Shown here piece by piece: positions 54,102 to 63,114 of a stretch of DNA of 64,000 nucleotides. The notes under the pieces were generated by a model. It did not search any database and was not told where the DNA came from. It saw only the letters and a list, made by a program, of their open reading frames with translations. The stretch comes from Flammeovirga pectinis. GTDB lineage: Bacteria; Bacteroidota; Bacteroidia; Cytophagales; Flammeovirgaceae. Position numbers and translations under genes: made by a program. The number at the start of each line of letters is the position of its first letter. The stretch's first letter is position 1. The stretch lies in contig NZ_CP034562.1 in NCBI RefSeq assembly GCF_003970675.1, positions 4,597,501-4,661,500 of the forward strand, given 5' to 3'.

Positions 54102-54462
54102 TACTACTATTCATTGCTTTTAGAGAAGCGTTACCACATTGTTCTATTTGATCAATAATTCTCTTCTCTTGAAGTCGTTTGATACTTAATTTTTCAGCAC
54201 CTTGAGCCATTTTATGTAAACGAGTAGCTCCTAAAGTTCCTGCAATACCTTTTAAAGTATGCATAGCCTCAAAAATACATTGCTGATTATCATTTTTAAG
54301 ACCCGAACGAGCACTATTAATAAGATCGTGTAAGTCTTGTTCAAAACTTTCAACTAATCCTTTTAATTGATACTCATTAATTGCAAAGGTCTGAATTTCT
54401 GTCCAAATCTTTAGCTTTAATAATGGTATTGTAGTATATGTTGTGAAATAATTAGGTTTCAT
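54094..54462 (-). CDS. Histidine phosphotransfer (HPt) domain protein
   Basis: The 122-residue protein has a single HPt domain: [22 protein letters not shown] includes His68 as the expected phospho-acceptor, followed by Leu-Lys-Gly and the Gly that lets the kinase approach. The first 30 residues vary from the family and include a possible extra segment ([19 protein letters not shown]). It would pass phosphate to a response regulator such as the two stand-alone ones in this window, but a link with them is not shown. It overlaps queG by eight bases, an unusual pairing. Confidence 0.88.
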   Translation of the reverse strand: MKPNYFTTYTTIPLLKLKIWTEIQTFAINEYQLKGLVESFEQDLHDLINSARSGLKNDNQQCIFEAMHTLKGIAGTLGATRLHKMAQGAEKLSIKRLQEKRIIDQIEQCGNASLKAMNSSSE

Positions 54463-55092
54463 AGATACTACCTACAACGTTTTAAAGACAGGATCGTTTG
54501 TGAGGACATGTACTAATTTTATAGTAAAGCAGTATATTCAAAATAATTATTTGAAAAATTACTTTATAATTACTTATTGGAACTTTTTTGTAAAGTGTTT
54601 ATTAGATAGTAATAAACAGCGAAGTACCTACTCAACTTCTTGGAAGAGTAAAAATATCTATTCTTATTATTCCAAATTACCCATGATCTATTCTTTAATA
54701 ATTTATGTAAGTATTTTCATCAACTAGATAGTAAAGATGTAAGCGTAAATATTTACGTAGTTAAGTTAACTACCTAAATATCAACTATTAATATGCATTT
54801 ATCTTTTACAATATCATTTATACTCTATATATTTTATATATCTATTAATAAGTGCAATACTTGTGCGTAAATAAATACGTAGTAATTTATGCTAAGGAAA
54901 TAAAACCAACTAAAAAGGAAATATATCCAATTAAAATTCAATTTTAATGATTGATATTTACAATATTATCATATTTCATATAAATAGAATTTTGATAGTA
55001 GAAGCCTTATTTTAATTTATCCTTTAAAATAAGAAACGAAAAATAGTTGATTTCTAGTAGAGTGTGTATTTTGCAAAAAAATAAAAAATTAC
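54463..55092. other. Longest gene-free interval, with palindromes
   Basis: These 630 AT-rich bases hold no gene that I trust; a 75-codon frame at 54500-54727 is Tyr/Asn/Ile/Ser-rich and looks random. A perfect 14-bp palindrome CGTAAATATTTACG (54744-54757) touches a second, GTAGTTAA-G-TTAACTAC (54757-54773). A related copy, GCGTAAATAAATACGTAGT, is at 54865-54883. They look like binding sites. Confidence 0.5.
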
Positions 55093-55404
55093 ATGATCTT
55101 ATATAATATATCATTCCACGTTGAAGACGAAATGTTATCTTCTTGGAAAGAATGGATGAAGGCCTTCTTTATCCCTGAAGTGATGAAAACGGAATGTTTT
55201 CAAGGTTATAAATTAATGAAACTTCTCTCTGAAAAAGCCGAGAATCAAGGTACTAACTTTGCATTAATGTTAGATGTAGAGAATTTGTCTTCCGCAGATA
55301 AATTTATGCGTTCACATGAAGCCGAATTACACGCTACCTTAAAAGAGAAATTCGGAGAAAAAGTCAATCAGTTTAGATCTGTACTAAGAGAAGAAACACT
55401 CTAA
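55093..55404 (+). CDS. DUF4286 family protein
   Basis: The 103-residue protein fits DUF4286: MILYNISFHVEDEMLSSWKE, then FFIPEVMKTECFQGYKLMKLL, with a ferredoxin-like alpha/beta pattern. It is probably cytoplasmic; the function is unknown. A region with palindromes lies upstream. It is followed by dsbD after 117 bases that carry a CRP-like site. Confidence 0.85.
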   Translation: MILYNISFHVEDEMLSSWKEWMKAFFIPEVMKTECFQGYKLMKLLSEKAENQGTNFALMLDVENLSSADKFMRSHEAELHATLKEKFGEKVNQFRSVLREETL

Positions 55405-55427
55405 TCATCATAATAATTAGTATAATT

Positions 55428-55479
55428 GATCACTTTTAATTCTAAATGTGATCTGCCTCACAGATTAAAGTTACTTTAA
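55428..55479 (+). promoter_or_regulatory. CRP/FNR-like site and flanking inverted repeats upstream of dsbD
   Basis: TGTGA-TCTGCC-TCACA at 55447-55462 has perfect 5-bp arms and the spacing of E. coli CRP sites. GATCAC (55428-55433) forms another inverted repeat with GTGATC (55448-55453), and TTAAAGT-T-ACTTTAA (55465-55479) is a third. They lie 40-95 bases before the dsbD ATG. A CRP/FNR-family regulator is the likeliest user. None is encoded here. Confidence 0.45.
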
Positions 55480-55521
55480 GTAGTAAATAGTGACTTCTAA
55501 TTATTATATCAATCATAAATA

Positions 55522-57531
55522 ATGTATAAAATTACTAAATCAATCAGCCTAACTTTGATGTTTTTATTAATGACCCTGTCATCAATAAATGCTCAATTAA
55601 TTAACCCAGTAACATGGAATGCGGAGTTATCTAATCAAGATGCCAAAGCCGGAGATGTTATTGAAATTTCATACCATGCAACAATTAAAGATGGATGGTA
55701 TTTATACTCTTCAGATTTTGATCCAGATTTAGGACCAATGTTAACTGAAGTTGAGTACAAGCCTAATAACACTTATCAAATAGCAGGAGAGTTTACACCT
55801 ATCAACCCTAAAAAGAAATATGATGAACTTTGGGAAGGAGATGTTACTTACTTCAAAAAACATGGTGAGTTTACTCAAAAAATCAAAATCTTAAAAGATG
55901 ATTTCAAAATTGAAGTAGATATTTCGGGACAAAGTTGTTCTGATGAAACAGGACAATGTATCCCTTTAGGTAAAGAATTTGTTCTAGGGAATAAAGAAGC
56001 TAAAGTTTCTAGTATTAGTTCTGTTACTGAAACTAAAAATACAGAAGAACTAAAAGCTGTTAGTTCTAGCGGACAACCTGCAGAAGATGAAAGTATCTGG
56101 GGTTTTATGATCTCAGCGTTCATTTTTGGTTTAGCTGCTATTTTTACGCCGTGTGTATTCCCAATGATTCCTCTTACAGTATCATTTTTTACTAATCAGA
56201 GTGGAGGAAAAGCAAAAGCATTATTTTATGGTTTAAGTATAGTAGGTATTTATGGTTTGTTTGGTGTTGTATTAGCACCTCTCGCTGGCGATCCTAGTGT
56301 TGCAAATGCAATTAGTACTCACTGGATTCCAAACATCCTTTTCTTTACAATATTCATCATTTTCGCTATGTCATTTTTTGGCATGTTCGAGATTACAATG
56401 CCTAGTTCATTAGTAAACAATGTTGATCAGAAGTCTGATAAAGGAGGTTTCTTCTCTGTCTTTTTTATGGCATTTACACTAGTATTGGTTTCTTTCTCAT
56501 GTACAGGGCCAATCGTTGGAACAATTCTAATTGAGTCTGTAGGTGGAGCATATCTTAAACCTATTTTTGGTATGTTAGCTTTTGCATCAGCATTTGCACT
56601 ACCATTTACAATTTTTGCTTTATTTCCTGGTTTAATGAAGAATTTACCAAAATCTGGTGGATGGTTAAACTCCGTAAAAGTTGTTTTAGGTTTTGTTGAA
56701 TTAGCCTTAGCATTCAAATTTTTATCAACAGTAGATTTAGTATACCATTGGGGTATCTTGGATAAAGATATTATGGTTGCTATCTGGATTGCAATATCAA
56801 TTATGCTAGGATTGTATTTATTAGGTAAAATTCGTTTACCACACGATTCTCCAATGGATACAGTTAGTCCTCCAAGACTTATTTTAGCAACAATTGTATT
56901 CTCTTTTGTATTTTATTTGATTCCAGGATTATTTGGAGCTCCATTAAAAATGTTGTCAGGTATTTTACCACCTCAAACACACCACACATTTGATATTAAC
57001 GCTATAGTAAGACAAGAAGTCGAAAATGCATCTATATCAAATGGTGAACAAAATGAGATGCTATACCCAGTAAAATATGGAGATATATTCCATTTACCAC
57101 ACGGTTTAAAAGGATACTTTAATTATAATCAAGCAGTAGCTGCATCTAAGAAATTTGGTAAACCTATCTTTTTAGATTTTACAGGACATGGTTGTGCAAA
57201 CTGTAGAAAAATGGAAGATAACGTATGGTCAGACCCTAGAGTTCTTCAAAGATTAAAAGAAGATTATATCATTTTGGCATTATATGTAGATGATCCAACT
57301 AAGCTTCCAAAAAGTGAGTGGATAACGTCAACTTTTGATGGTAATGTTAAGAAAACAATTGGGGCGAAAAACTTCGATTTTCAGATTACTAAATTTAATA
57401 GCAATGCTCAACCTTATTATTGCCTATTAGATAGTGATGGAGAGAAAATGATCCCTGCCAAAGCATATGATTTAAATGTTGAAAACTTTATCGAATTCTT
57501 AGATAATGGTGTAAAATCATTCAAGAAATAA
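55522..57531 (+). CDS. dsbD: Protein-disulfide reductase DsbD family protein
   Basis: The 669-residue protein carries electrons from the cytoplasm across the inner membrane. It has a signal peptide, an N-terminal immunoglobulin-like domain (about 25-150, with two Cys in GQSCSDETGQCIP), eight membrane segments (about 190-470) with the redox pair Cys211 (TPCVFPMIPL) and Cys327 (FSCTGP), and a C-terminal thioredoxin-like domain (about 525-665) with Cys558-x2-Cys561 (GHGCANCRKM). All three redox pairs are present, so it should be active. The TlpA-like lipoprotein near 14 kb is a possible acceptor. A strong terminator follows it. Confidence 0.93.
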   Translation: MYKITKSISLTLMFLLMTLSSINAQLINPVTWNAELSNQDAKAGDVIEISYHATIKDGWYLYSSDFDPDLGPMLTEVEYKPNNTYQIAGEFTPINPKKKYDELWEGDVTYFKKHGEFTQKIKILKDDFKIEVDISGQSCSDETGQCIPLGKEFVLGNKEAKVSSISSVTETKNTEELKAVSSSGQPAEDESIWGFMISAFIFGLAAIFTPCVFPMIPLTVSFFTNQSGGKAKALFYGLSIVGIYGLFGVVLAPLAGDPSVANAISTHWIPNILFFTIFIIFAMSFFGMFEITMPSSLVNNVDQKSDKGGFFSVFFMAFTLVLVSFSCTGPIVGTILIESVGGAYLKPIFGMLAFASAFALPFTIFALFPGLMKNLPKSGGWLNSVKVVLGFVELALAFKFLSTVDLVYHWGILDKDIMVAIWIAISIMLGLYLLGKIRLPHDSPMDTVSPPRLILATIVFSFVFYLIPGLFGAPLKMLSGILPPQTHHTFDINAIVRQEVENASISNGEQNEMLYPVKYGDIFHLPHGLKGYFNYNQAVAASKKFGKPIFLDFTGHGCANCRKMEDNVWSDPRVLQRLKEDYIILALYVDDPTKLPKSEWITSTFDGNVKKTIGAKNFDFQITKFNSNAQPYYCLLDSDGEKMIPAKAYDLNVENFIEFLDNGVKSFKK

Positions 57532-57549
57532 GTTTTTTATAAAATAGTT

Positions 57550-57594
57550 AAGGCCTACTCTTTGATTTATGATCAGAGAGTAGGCCTTTTTTAT
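57550..57594 (+). terminator. Terminator after dsbD
   Basis: AGGCCTACTCT and AGAGTAGGCCT form an 11-bp stem with a T6 tail, about 20 bases past the stop. Confidence 0.88.
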
Positions 57595-57711
57595 TACTTT
57601 TGTTAGATTAGGAACCCCAATGGAAAGTAAAGATTTTCCATCTAATTTTTTTATAAGTTTTATCAAAAACTCTTTCGCTAAATTGATAAATGCTTTGTGA
57701 TAATTCGAAAC

Positions 57712-58626
57712 ATGAAATACAAACATTATATATATACTCTTTTACTACTTTTGGTTGCTTTATCATCTTGCTCTATACGTAAGAGTATTCTATTTAAAAC
57801 AGACGAGAGTATTAATGAAGATGCATTTTTAAATGCAGAAAATTCCGCAATGAATAACTACACCATTGAGGTAGATGACTTTATCGCAATGTCTGTTTTT
57901 ACAAACGATGGAGAAAAAGTAGTAGACCCTAACGGAGATTATTTACAACCTTCTCAAATTGCATCATCAAGAAGAAATTCTTCTTCTGGAAATGCAGGTA
58001 ATAATGGGATGATTGAGAACCCTAATAGTGCCATGAATGCTCCTATTAGAGAAAATGGTGATGAACCTAAAAAATACCTTGTAAAATCTGATAGTTCTGT
58101 AAACTTACCTCTAGTAGGAAATATCAATTTAGTTGGACAAACATTAGAACAAGCAAATATCACATTAGCAAAAGCATATAGTAAATTCTATTTAGATCCT
58201 TATGTAGCCACTCAATACACAAATAAACGTGTAATTGTAATGGGAGCAACTGGGGCTGAAATTATACCATTAAGAACAGAACACATGACTTTATTAGATG
58301 TTATTGCATTAGCTTCACAAGGAGCTGCTGCAACAGCAAAAAATAATGGTGTACCTGTTCAAAACGATATTATGGCAACAAATATTCGTATGATTAGACC
58401 TGACCCTAAGTATGGGTTTAATAAACCATCAGTACAAATTGTTGATTTAAGTACAATTCAAGGTCTTGCTAAAGCAAATATCAATGTAATGCCAAATGAT
58501 GTGATTTATCTTGAACCAAGAAGAAAATCTGATACACGTAATCTTCAAGATTTAACGTTATTGGTAAGTGTAGTATCAAGTGTTGTATCACTTTACTTGC
58601 TAGTTCAACAAATTGCCACAAATTAA
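57712..58626 (+). CDS. Polysaccharide export lipoprotein (Wza-like)
   Basis: From ATG at 57712 the 304-residue protein has a lipoprotein signal (LLLLLVALSSC, Cys20), a polysaccharide-export domain (about 40-165, beginning YTIEVDDFIAMSVF), and an SLBB-type domain (about 168-255, beginning KRVIVMGATGAEIIPL), then one C-terminal membrane-spanning helix (VSVVSSVVSLYLLVQQI). An Asn/Ser-rich insert in the first domain (about 85-120) is a common variation. It forms the outer-membrane exit of capsular or exopolysaccharide. The frame begins at a GTG five codons earlier; the later ATG fits the signal sequence. It is the first gene of the polysaccharide run. Confidence 0.9.
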   Translation: MKYKHYIYTLLLLLVALSSCSIRKSILFKTDESINEDAFLNAENSAMNNYTIEVDDFIAMSVFTNDGEKVVDPNGDYLQPSQIASSRRNSSSGNAGNNGMIENPNSAMNAPIRENGDEPKKYLVKSDSSVNLPLVGNINLVGQTLEQANITLAKAYSKFYLDPYVATQYTNKRVIVMGATGAEIIPLRTEHMTLLDVIALASQGAAATAKNNGVPVQNDIMATNIRMIRPDPKYGFNKPSVQIVDLSTIQGLAKANINVMPNDVIYLEPRRKSDTRNLQDLTLLVSVVSSVVSLYLLVQQIATN

Positions 58627-58652
58627 TAGTGAAAGTTTAAAAGCTTCCGTTT

Positions 58653-61130
58653 ATGACAGATTTTGATAAAGAATGGGACGACCTCAATAATGAAGGCGAT
58701 AACCTTTCTAATAATATAGATTTTGATAAACTTGAATTTGTAATCAAGAAAAAGTTTATCTGGGTTATTCTCATTTTAATGATGGCAGGTATATGCGCAT
58801 TCCTCTATATAAGATGGACACCTAGAATCTATGAAGCAAGCACACTTAATCAAATTAAGTTAACCTCTTCTTCTCAAGATTTTGCTGAGAAATTTGGTAT
58901 CATGAACAACTCCTTGAATGATGGTAAACTAGAAAGTGAGATGGCTCTAATTACTTCTGGTGTTACATATAACCGTGTTATTGATTCTTTAATTGATCTA
59001 ACAGTTACTTATCAATCTGTTGGAGATGTAAGAGATTCAGAATTATTTGGAGATGCAGTTCCTTTTACCTTTGAATACCCCAATAATGTTCAACCTACTT
59101 TAAAGGATTTACCTTTCTTTTTAGAATTTAGTAATGGAGGTAAAGATTTTATTATCACCTATAAAATTGGTGAACAACAAATAGAAATTGCAGGGAAATC
59201 TGGGCAAAGATTCTCTTTAGGTGGACGCCCTATTATCATTAGAAGTAAATCTCCAAATGTTGATAATAATAAATATTCCTTTCAGTTTAATTCAAAGTCA
59301 AGTATCACTAATTTTATTCGAAAAAATATTAGTGTTTTAATATTCGATCCAAAAGCAAATACAATCCAAATTTCTTTTAAAGCAGCAAATAGAGAAAAAG
59401 CAGTAGCCGTGCTAAAAGCTATAAATACAGCCTACAGTCAGTTATCTAGAGAGAGTAAAGCTTTAGTTTACGAAAGAGCTTTAACTTATCTATTTAAACA
59501 AATTGATACAACAAAAGACTCTCTAGCACTTCAAGAAAAAAAGATGAGAGCAATAAGCTATGGTAAAGATTTATCTTCTTATATGGAAGCCGGACCTATT
59601 GTAGGCAATATTCAAGAATTAGAGAAGTCTTTATCTTCACTTAAAAATGAAAAGAAGAAATACCAAAAATTAAGACACTTTCTTGAAGCCGATAGTAGTA
59701 TAGTTTACATACAAGCTTATGCTACTATTCTTACAGATGGTAGTATTTCTTCTAGTCTAGATGAGCTTGCAAAATTAGAAACTGAAGCTTTAAGAATTAA
59801 AGACTCTTATACATCAAATACAATTGCTAGTAATGCTAAACTAGAACTTTATAAAAAGCTACGTTATGAGGTGGCTGAATCTATTAAATTCGCAGAAGAA
59901 TTTTTAGACGGTAATATTAGAGATCTTCAAAGAGAAATCTCAAAATTAAAAACTGTCTTTTATAAAAATATTGGAGGAGATCCTGATCTTAAAAAGATTG
60001 AAAAAAGAGTTGAAATTTATACTAGTATTTATGATCTGCTTACCAATAAAATGATTGAGGTAAGTATGGCACAAGCTAGTACAATAGAAAGTTCTGCCGT
60101 AATTAATGAGGCTTACGCAAGTAAGATTCCTATTGCTCCAAAAAAGTTTATTGCGGTAGCTATAAGCATGGCTATTGGTCTATTCATCTCTGTTATAATG
60201 CTTGTTATTGTATACATCAGAATGGATAAAATTAGTGGTATTAAGCATCTGGAGCGCAGAACAGGAATGCCAATTTTAGGACTAATTCCAAAATATCAGA
60301 AAGAGGAAATGGCTGTCTCTAGATTAGTTGTTTCTGCAGATCCAAAATCTACAATGAGTGAAGCTTTTAGATCTGTCAGAACTAACTTAGATTTCATGGT
60401 TTCAGATAGTTTTGATGCAGAAAATAGTAAAGATGCTCGTGTAATTTCTGTTACTTCTACCATTAGTGGAGAAGGGAAAACATTTATTGCCTCTAACCTT
60501 GCTGGTATTATTGCTATGTCAGACAAAAAAGTAATAATGGTAGACCTCGATCTACGAAAACCAAAAGTTCATTTAGCATTTGGAGGTAGTAATATTAAAG
60601 GAGCTTCATCAATTCTTATTGGGCAAACTACTATTGAAGAATGCTTACAAGATACTGATATACCTACTTTAAAATATATTAGTGCAGGTCCTATTCCTCC
60701 AAACCCATCAGAATTGGTCATGTCTAAGAACTTTATCAATTTCTTGGCAAAATTAAAAGAGGAGTACGATGTGGTCATGTTAGATTCACCTCCTGTAGGT
60801 TTAGTTACAGATGGAATGATAATTATGCGTCATGTAACTAACCCTATTTATGTTGTAAGAGCAGATTATTCTAAAGTCTCTTTTATCGATAACGCAAACA
60901 ACCTTTACAAATCTAGTAAGTTTCCAAATATCTCAATTATTCTTAATTCAGTTCCAGACAGAAGAAGTTATGGTGGTTATGGCTATGGCTATGGTACAAT
61001 GTCTTATAGTGCTGATGGTTTTGGCTATGGATATACCTACGGATACGAATCTGATATGACAGAAGGAGACTTAGCCTACTTCGATGAGAAGAAAAAGCCA
61101 TTTTGGAAAAAGCTATTTAAAAATAAGTAA
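58653..61130 (+). CDS. Polysaccharide co-polymerase/tyrosine autokinase (Wzc-like)
   Basis: The 825-residue inner-membrane protein has an N-terminal Wzz region (first membrane helix about 34-50, second at about 500-525, a coiled-coil between), then a BY-kinase domain: Walker A SGEGKT (Lys609), Walker A' VDLDLRKPK, and Walker B VVMLDSPP. The C-terminus is the tyrosine-rich tail (RSYGGYGYGYGTMSYS and further Tyr) that is autophosphorylated. It controls chain length and export of the polymer with the Wza-like protein encoded just before it (26 bases). The phosphatase encoded downstream is the expected antagonist. Confidence 0.94.
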   Translation: MTDFDKEWDDLNNEGDNLSNNIDFDKLEFVIKKKFIWVILILMMAGICAFLYIRWTPRIYEASTLNQIKLTSSSQDFAEKFGIMNNSLNDGKLESEMALITSGVTYNRVIDSLIDLTVTYQSVGDVRDSELFGDAVPFTFEYPNNVQPTLKDLPFFLEFSNGGKDFIITYKIGEQQIEIAGKSGQRFSLGGRPIIIRSKSPNVDNNKYSFQFNSKSSITNFIRKNISVLIFDPKANTIQISFKAANREKAVAVLKAINTAYSQLSRESKALVYERALTYLFKQIDTTKDSLALQEKKMRAISYGKDLSSYMEAGPIVGNIQELEKSLSSLKNEKKKYQKLRHFLEADSSIVYIQAYATILTDGSISSSLDELAKLETEALRIKDSYTSNTIASNAKLELYKKLRYEVAESIKFAEEFLDGNIRDLQREISKLKTVFYKNIGGDPDLKKIEKRVEIYTSIYDLLTNKMIEVSMAQASTIESSAVINEAYASKIPIAPKKFIAVAISMAIGLFISVIMLVIVYIRMDKISGIKHLERRTGMPILGLIPKYQKEEMAVSRLVVSADPKSTMSEAFRSVRTNLDFMVSDSFDAENSKDARVISVTSTISGEGKTFIASNLAGIIAMSDKKVIMVDLDLRKPKVHLAFGGSNIKGASSILIGQTTIEECLQDTDIPTLKYISAGPIPPNPSELVMSKNFINFLAKLKEEYDVVMLDSPPVGLVTDGMIIMRHVTNPIYVVRADYSKVSFIDNANNLYKSSKFPNISIILNSVPDRRSYGGYGYGYGTMSYSADGFGYGYTYGYESDMTEGDLAYFDEKKKPFWKKLFKNK

Positions 61131-61184
61131 AAACACATTTGGGTTTTATAACGTACATAAGTATATGTTTATACTTAGTCTTCG

Positions 61185-61192
61185 TACTTTTG
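61185..61192 (+). promoter_or_regulatory. -7-like promoter element before the tyrosine phosphatase gene
   Basis: TACTTTTG matches TAnnTTTG and lies 37 bases before the ATG in the 98-base gap after the Wzc-like gene. It may allow the phosphatase to be made apart from the kinase. No TTG is seen at -33. Confidence 0.4.
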
Positions 61193-61228
61193 TAAGCTAA
61201 CAATGATTTTTAAACAAGAGCATCCATC

Positions 61229-62002
61229 ATGAAGTGGTTTACTAATTTATTCAAAAAAAATAAAAAAGAGGTAGCTGTATCTGAGCCTTTAGGTCCTCAG
61301 ATTACAAGTGATATGCACGCCCACTTTTTACCTAATATTGATGATGGTGCACAATCTCTAGAAGAGTCTATTGATATTATTAAAGGACTAGTAGAAATGG
61401 GGTATAAAAACCTAGTTGCTACTCCTCACGTAATGAGTGATTTTTATAAAAACACTCCAGAAATCATTTTAGAAAAATTAGCGTTAGTTCAAGCAGAAGT
61501 TGAAAAACAAAATATTGATGTTCATTTAACTGCTGCTGCTGAATATTATTTAGACGAAGGCTTTCTGAAGAAATTAAAGAGTAATGAACCACTTCTTACT
61601 TTTGGCGATAATTATATTTTACTAGAAACATCTTTTATAAATTCTTGTTTCTTTATAGATGAAGTAATCTTTTTGTGTATTTCAAAAGGATATAAACCAG
61701 TAATTGCTCATCCAGAACGTTATACGTATGTCTATGGTAATTACAATGAAATTAAACGTTGGAAGAACTTAGGAGCACTTTTACAAGTGAATGCTTTATC
61801 GTTAGCAGGGTATTATTCATCTAAAGCAAAAGAAATAGCTCAAAACCTTATTAATGATCAATTAGTTGATTTTATAGGTAGTGATTGTCACAAGGCAAAA
61901 CATTTAGATTGGTTAAAAAAAGTACGCACATTGTCGTACTATAATAAAGCACTTGGTTTACCTTTACAGAATAATCTTATTATTAAAGTACCTCAAAAGT
62001 AA
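61229..62002 (+). CDS. Tyrosine-protein phosphatase, CpsB/CapC (YwqE) type
   Basis: The 257-residue enzyme is a PHP-fold metal phosphatase. Metal ligands are visible in SDMHAHFLPNIDDGAQ (His30 and His32), VATPHV (His67), VIAHPERY and FIGSDCHKA. It would remove phosphate from the tyrosine cluster of the Wzc-like kinase. The N-terminal 25 residues are hydrophilic and lysine-rich with no signal peptide, so it acts in the cytoplasm. It follows the kinase gene after 98 bases and precedes the epimerase gene after six bases. Confidence 0.92.
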   Translation: MKWFTNLFKKNKKEVAVSEPLGPQITSDMHAHFLPNIDDGAQSLEESIDIIKGLVEMGYKNLVATPHVMSDFYKNTPEIILEKLALVQAEVEKQNIDVHLTAAAEYYLDEGFLKKLKSNEPLLTFGDNYILLETSFINSCFFIDEVIFLCISKGYKPVIAHPERYTYVYGNYNEIKRWKNLGALLQVNALSLAGYYSSKAKEIAQNLINDQLVDFIGSDCHKAKHLDWLKKVRTLSYYNKALGLPLQNNLIIKVPQK

Positions 62003-62008
62003 ATTCCA

Positions 62009-62986
62009 TTGTTACTAGAAGGAAAAAAAGTATTTATAACTGGAGCAACAGGTTTTGTAGGAGGATATATTCTAAAAAGTATCTTACAAAAAGGAGCTCA
62101 TGTAATTGCCTTAAATGGTAAACGTAACGATAAATCATTTTTAGGTGATGACAGTAAGTTGGTGACTTGGGTAGATATAGATATTCTCGATCCTAACTCA
62201 CTTTTAGAAGAACTCAAAGAAATAGATTACGTGATTCATACAGCATCTATTGTTTCTTTTAATACAACTTTAGATGAACTTAGAGCTGTAAATGTAAATG
62301 GTACTGCAAACCTTGTAAATATTTCGTTGCAAGCAGGTATCAAAAAGTTTATTCACATAAGCTCAATTGCTGCTTTAGGAGTACCTGAATACGGTAATTT
62401 TATTAATGAAAACTCAAAATGGACAGGTGACAAAGGAATGTCAGCCTATGCTATTTCAAAATATAATGCTGAACAAGAAGTTTGGCGAGGTTACAGAGAA
62501 GGATTAGATATTGTAGTTTTAAATCCATCTGTAATTTTAGGAGTAGGTAATTGGGATAGAAGTAGTCTCACTATATTTAAAACAATACAAAAAGGCGTAA
62601 AATACTATCCTTCCGGGCTTTTTAGTTCTGTAGATGTAAGAGATGTTACAGCGGCAGTTATTAAAGCTATTGAGTTACCTATATCTGGAGAACGATTTAT
62701 TTTAAATGCTTCTAATATTCCATTTAAACTTGCTTTAGAGACTATAAGTAATGGTTTAAATGTAGAAGCTCCTTCTAAAAAAATATCAAAGACTTCAGTC
62801 AATTTTATTTATTATGCTGAGAAAATATTTTCAGTATTTACCGGGAAATCGAGTCAACTATCAAAAGACCTAATAAAATCGCTTTTCTCAAGGTATGAGT
62901 ATGATAATAAAAAGGCTCAAGAACAAATCAAAATCCCGTTTATATCGTTAAACGATACAATGAAATGGGTAAAAGAATCACTTTAA
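62009..62986 (+). CDS. NAD-dependent epimerase/dehydratase (extended SDR)
   Basis: The 325-residue enzyme has the nucleotide-binding motif GATGFVGG (residues 12-19) and the catalytic YxxxK with Tyr147 and Lys151 (SAYAISKYNAE); Ser118 or Ser119 would complete the site. It is close in style to dihydroflavonol-4-reductase-like enzymes and other sugar or small-molecule reductases, so a nucleotide-sugar role is suggested only by the polysaccharide genes before it. The start is TTG at 62009; no ATG is near and the family N-terminus begins right after it. The gene is six bases from the phosphatase. Confidence 0.88.
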   Translation: MLLEGKKVFITGATGFVGGYILKSILQKGAHVIALNGKRNDKSFLGDDSKLVTWVDIDILDPNSLLEELKEIDYVIHTASIVSFNTTLDELRAVNVNGTANLVNISLQAGIKKFIHISSIAALGVPEYGNFINENSKWTGDKGMSAYAISKYNAEQEVWRGYREGLDIVVLNPSVILGVGNWDRSSLTIFKTIQKGVKYYPSGLFSSVDVRDVTAAVIKAIELPISGERFILNASNIPFKLALETISNGLNVEAPSKKISKTSVNFIYYAEKIFSVFTGKSSQLSKDLIKSLFSRYEYDNKKAQEQIKIPFISLNDTMKWVKESL

Positions 62987-63013
62987 TTTAAAAATGATTC
63001 TTTTATAATTAGT

Positions 63014-63055
63014 GGAATAAATTGGCTATTAACAGCACCAAATGGTATTTATTCC
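63014..63055. other. Inverted repeat between the epimerase and TPR genes
   Basis: GGAATAAAT (63014-63022) and ATTTATTCC (63047-63055) are perfect 9-bp arms with a 24-base loop. There is no T run, so it is a weak terminator candidate or a protein site. Confidence 0.4.
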
Positions 63056-63114
63056 GATATTATACAACTTATAAACTGTACTGAGGTACGGTATTGATTA
63101 ACAAAATCTTCAAA

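Noticed and set aside
54500-54727. 75-codon open frame in the gene-free interval
   Set aside because: Composition is dominated by Tyr, Asn, Ile and Ser as expected from random AT-rich DNA, with no motif, signal or terminator.
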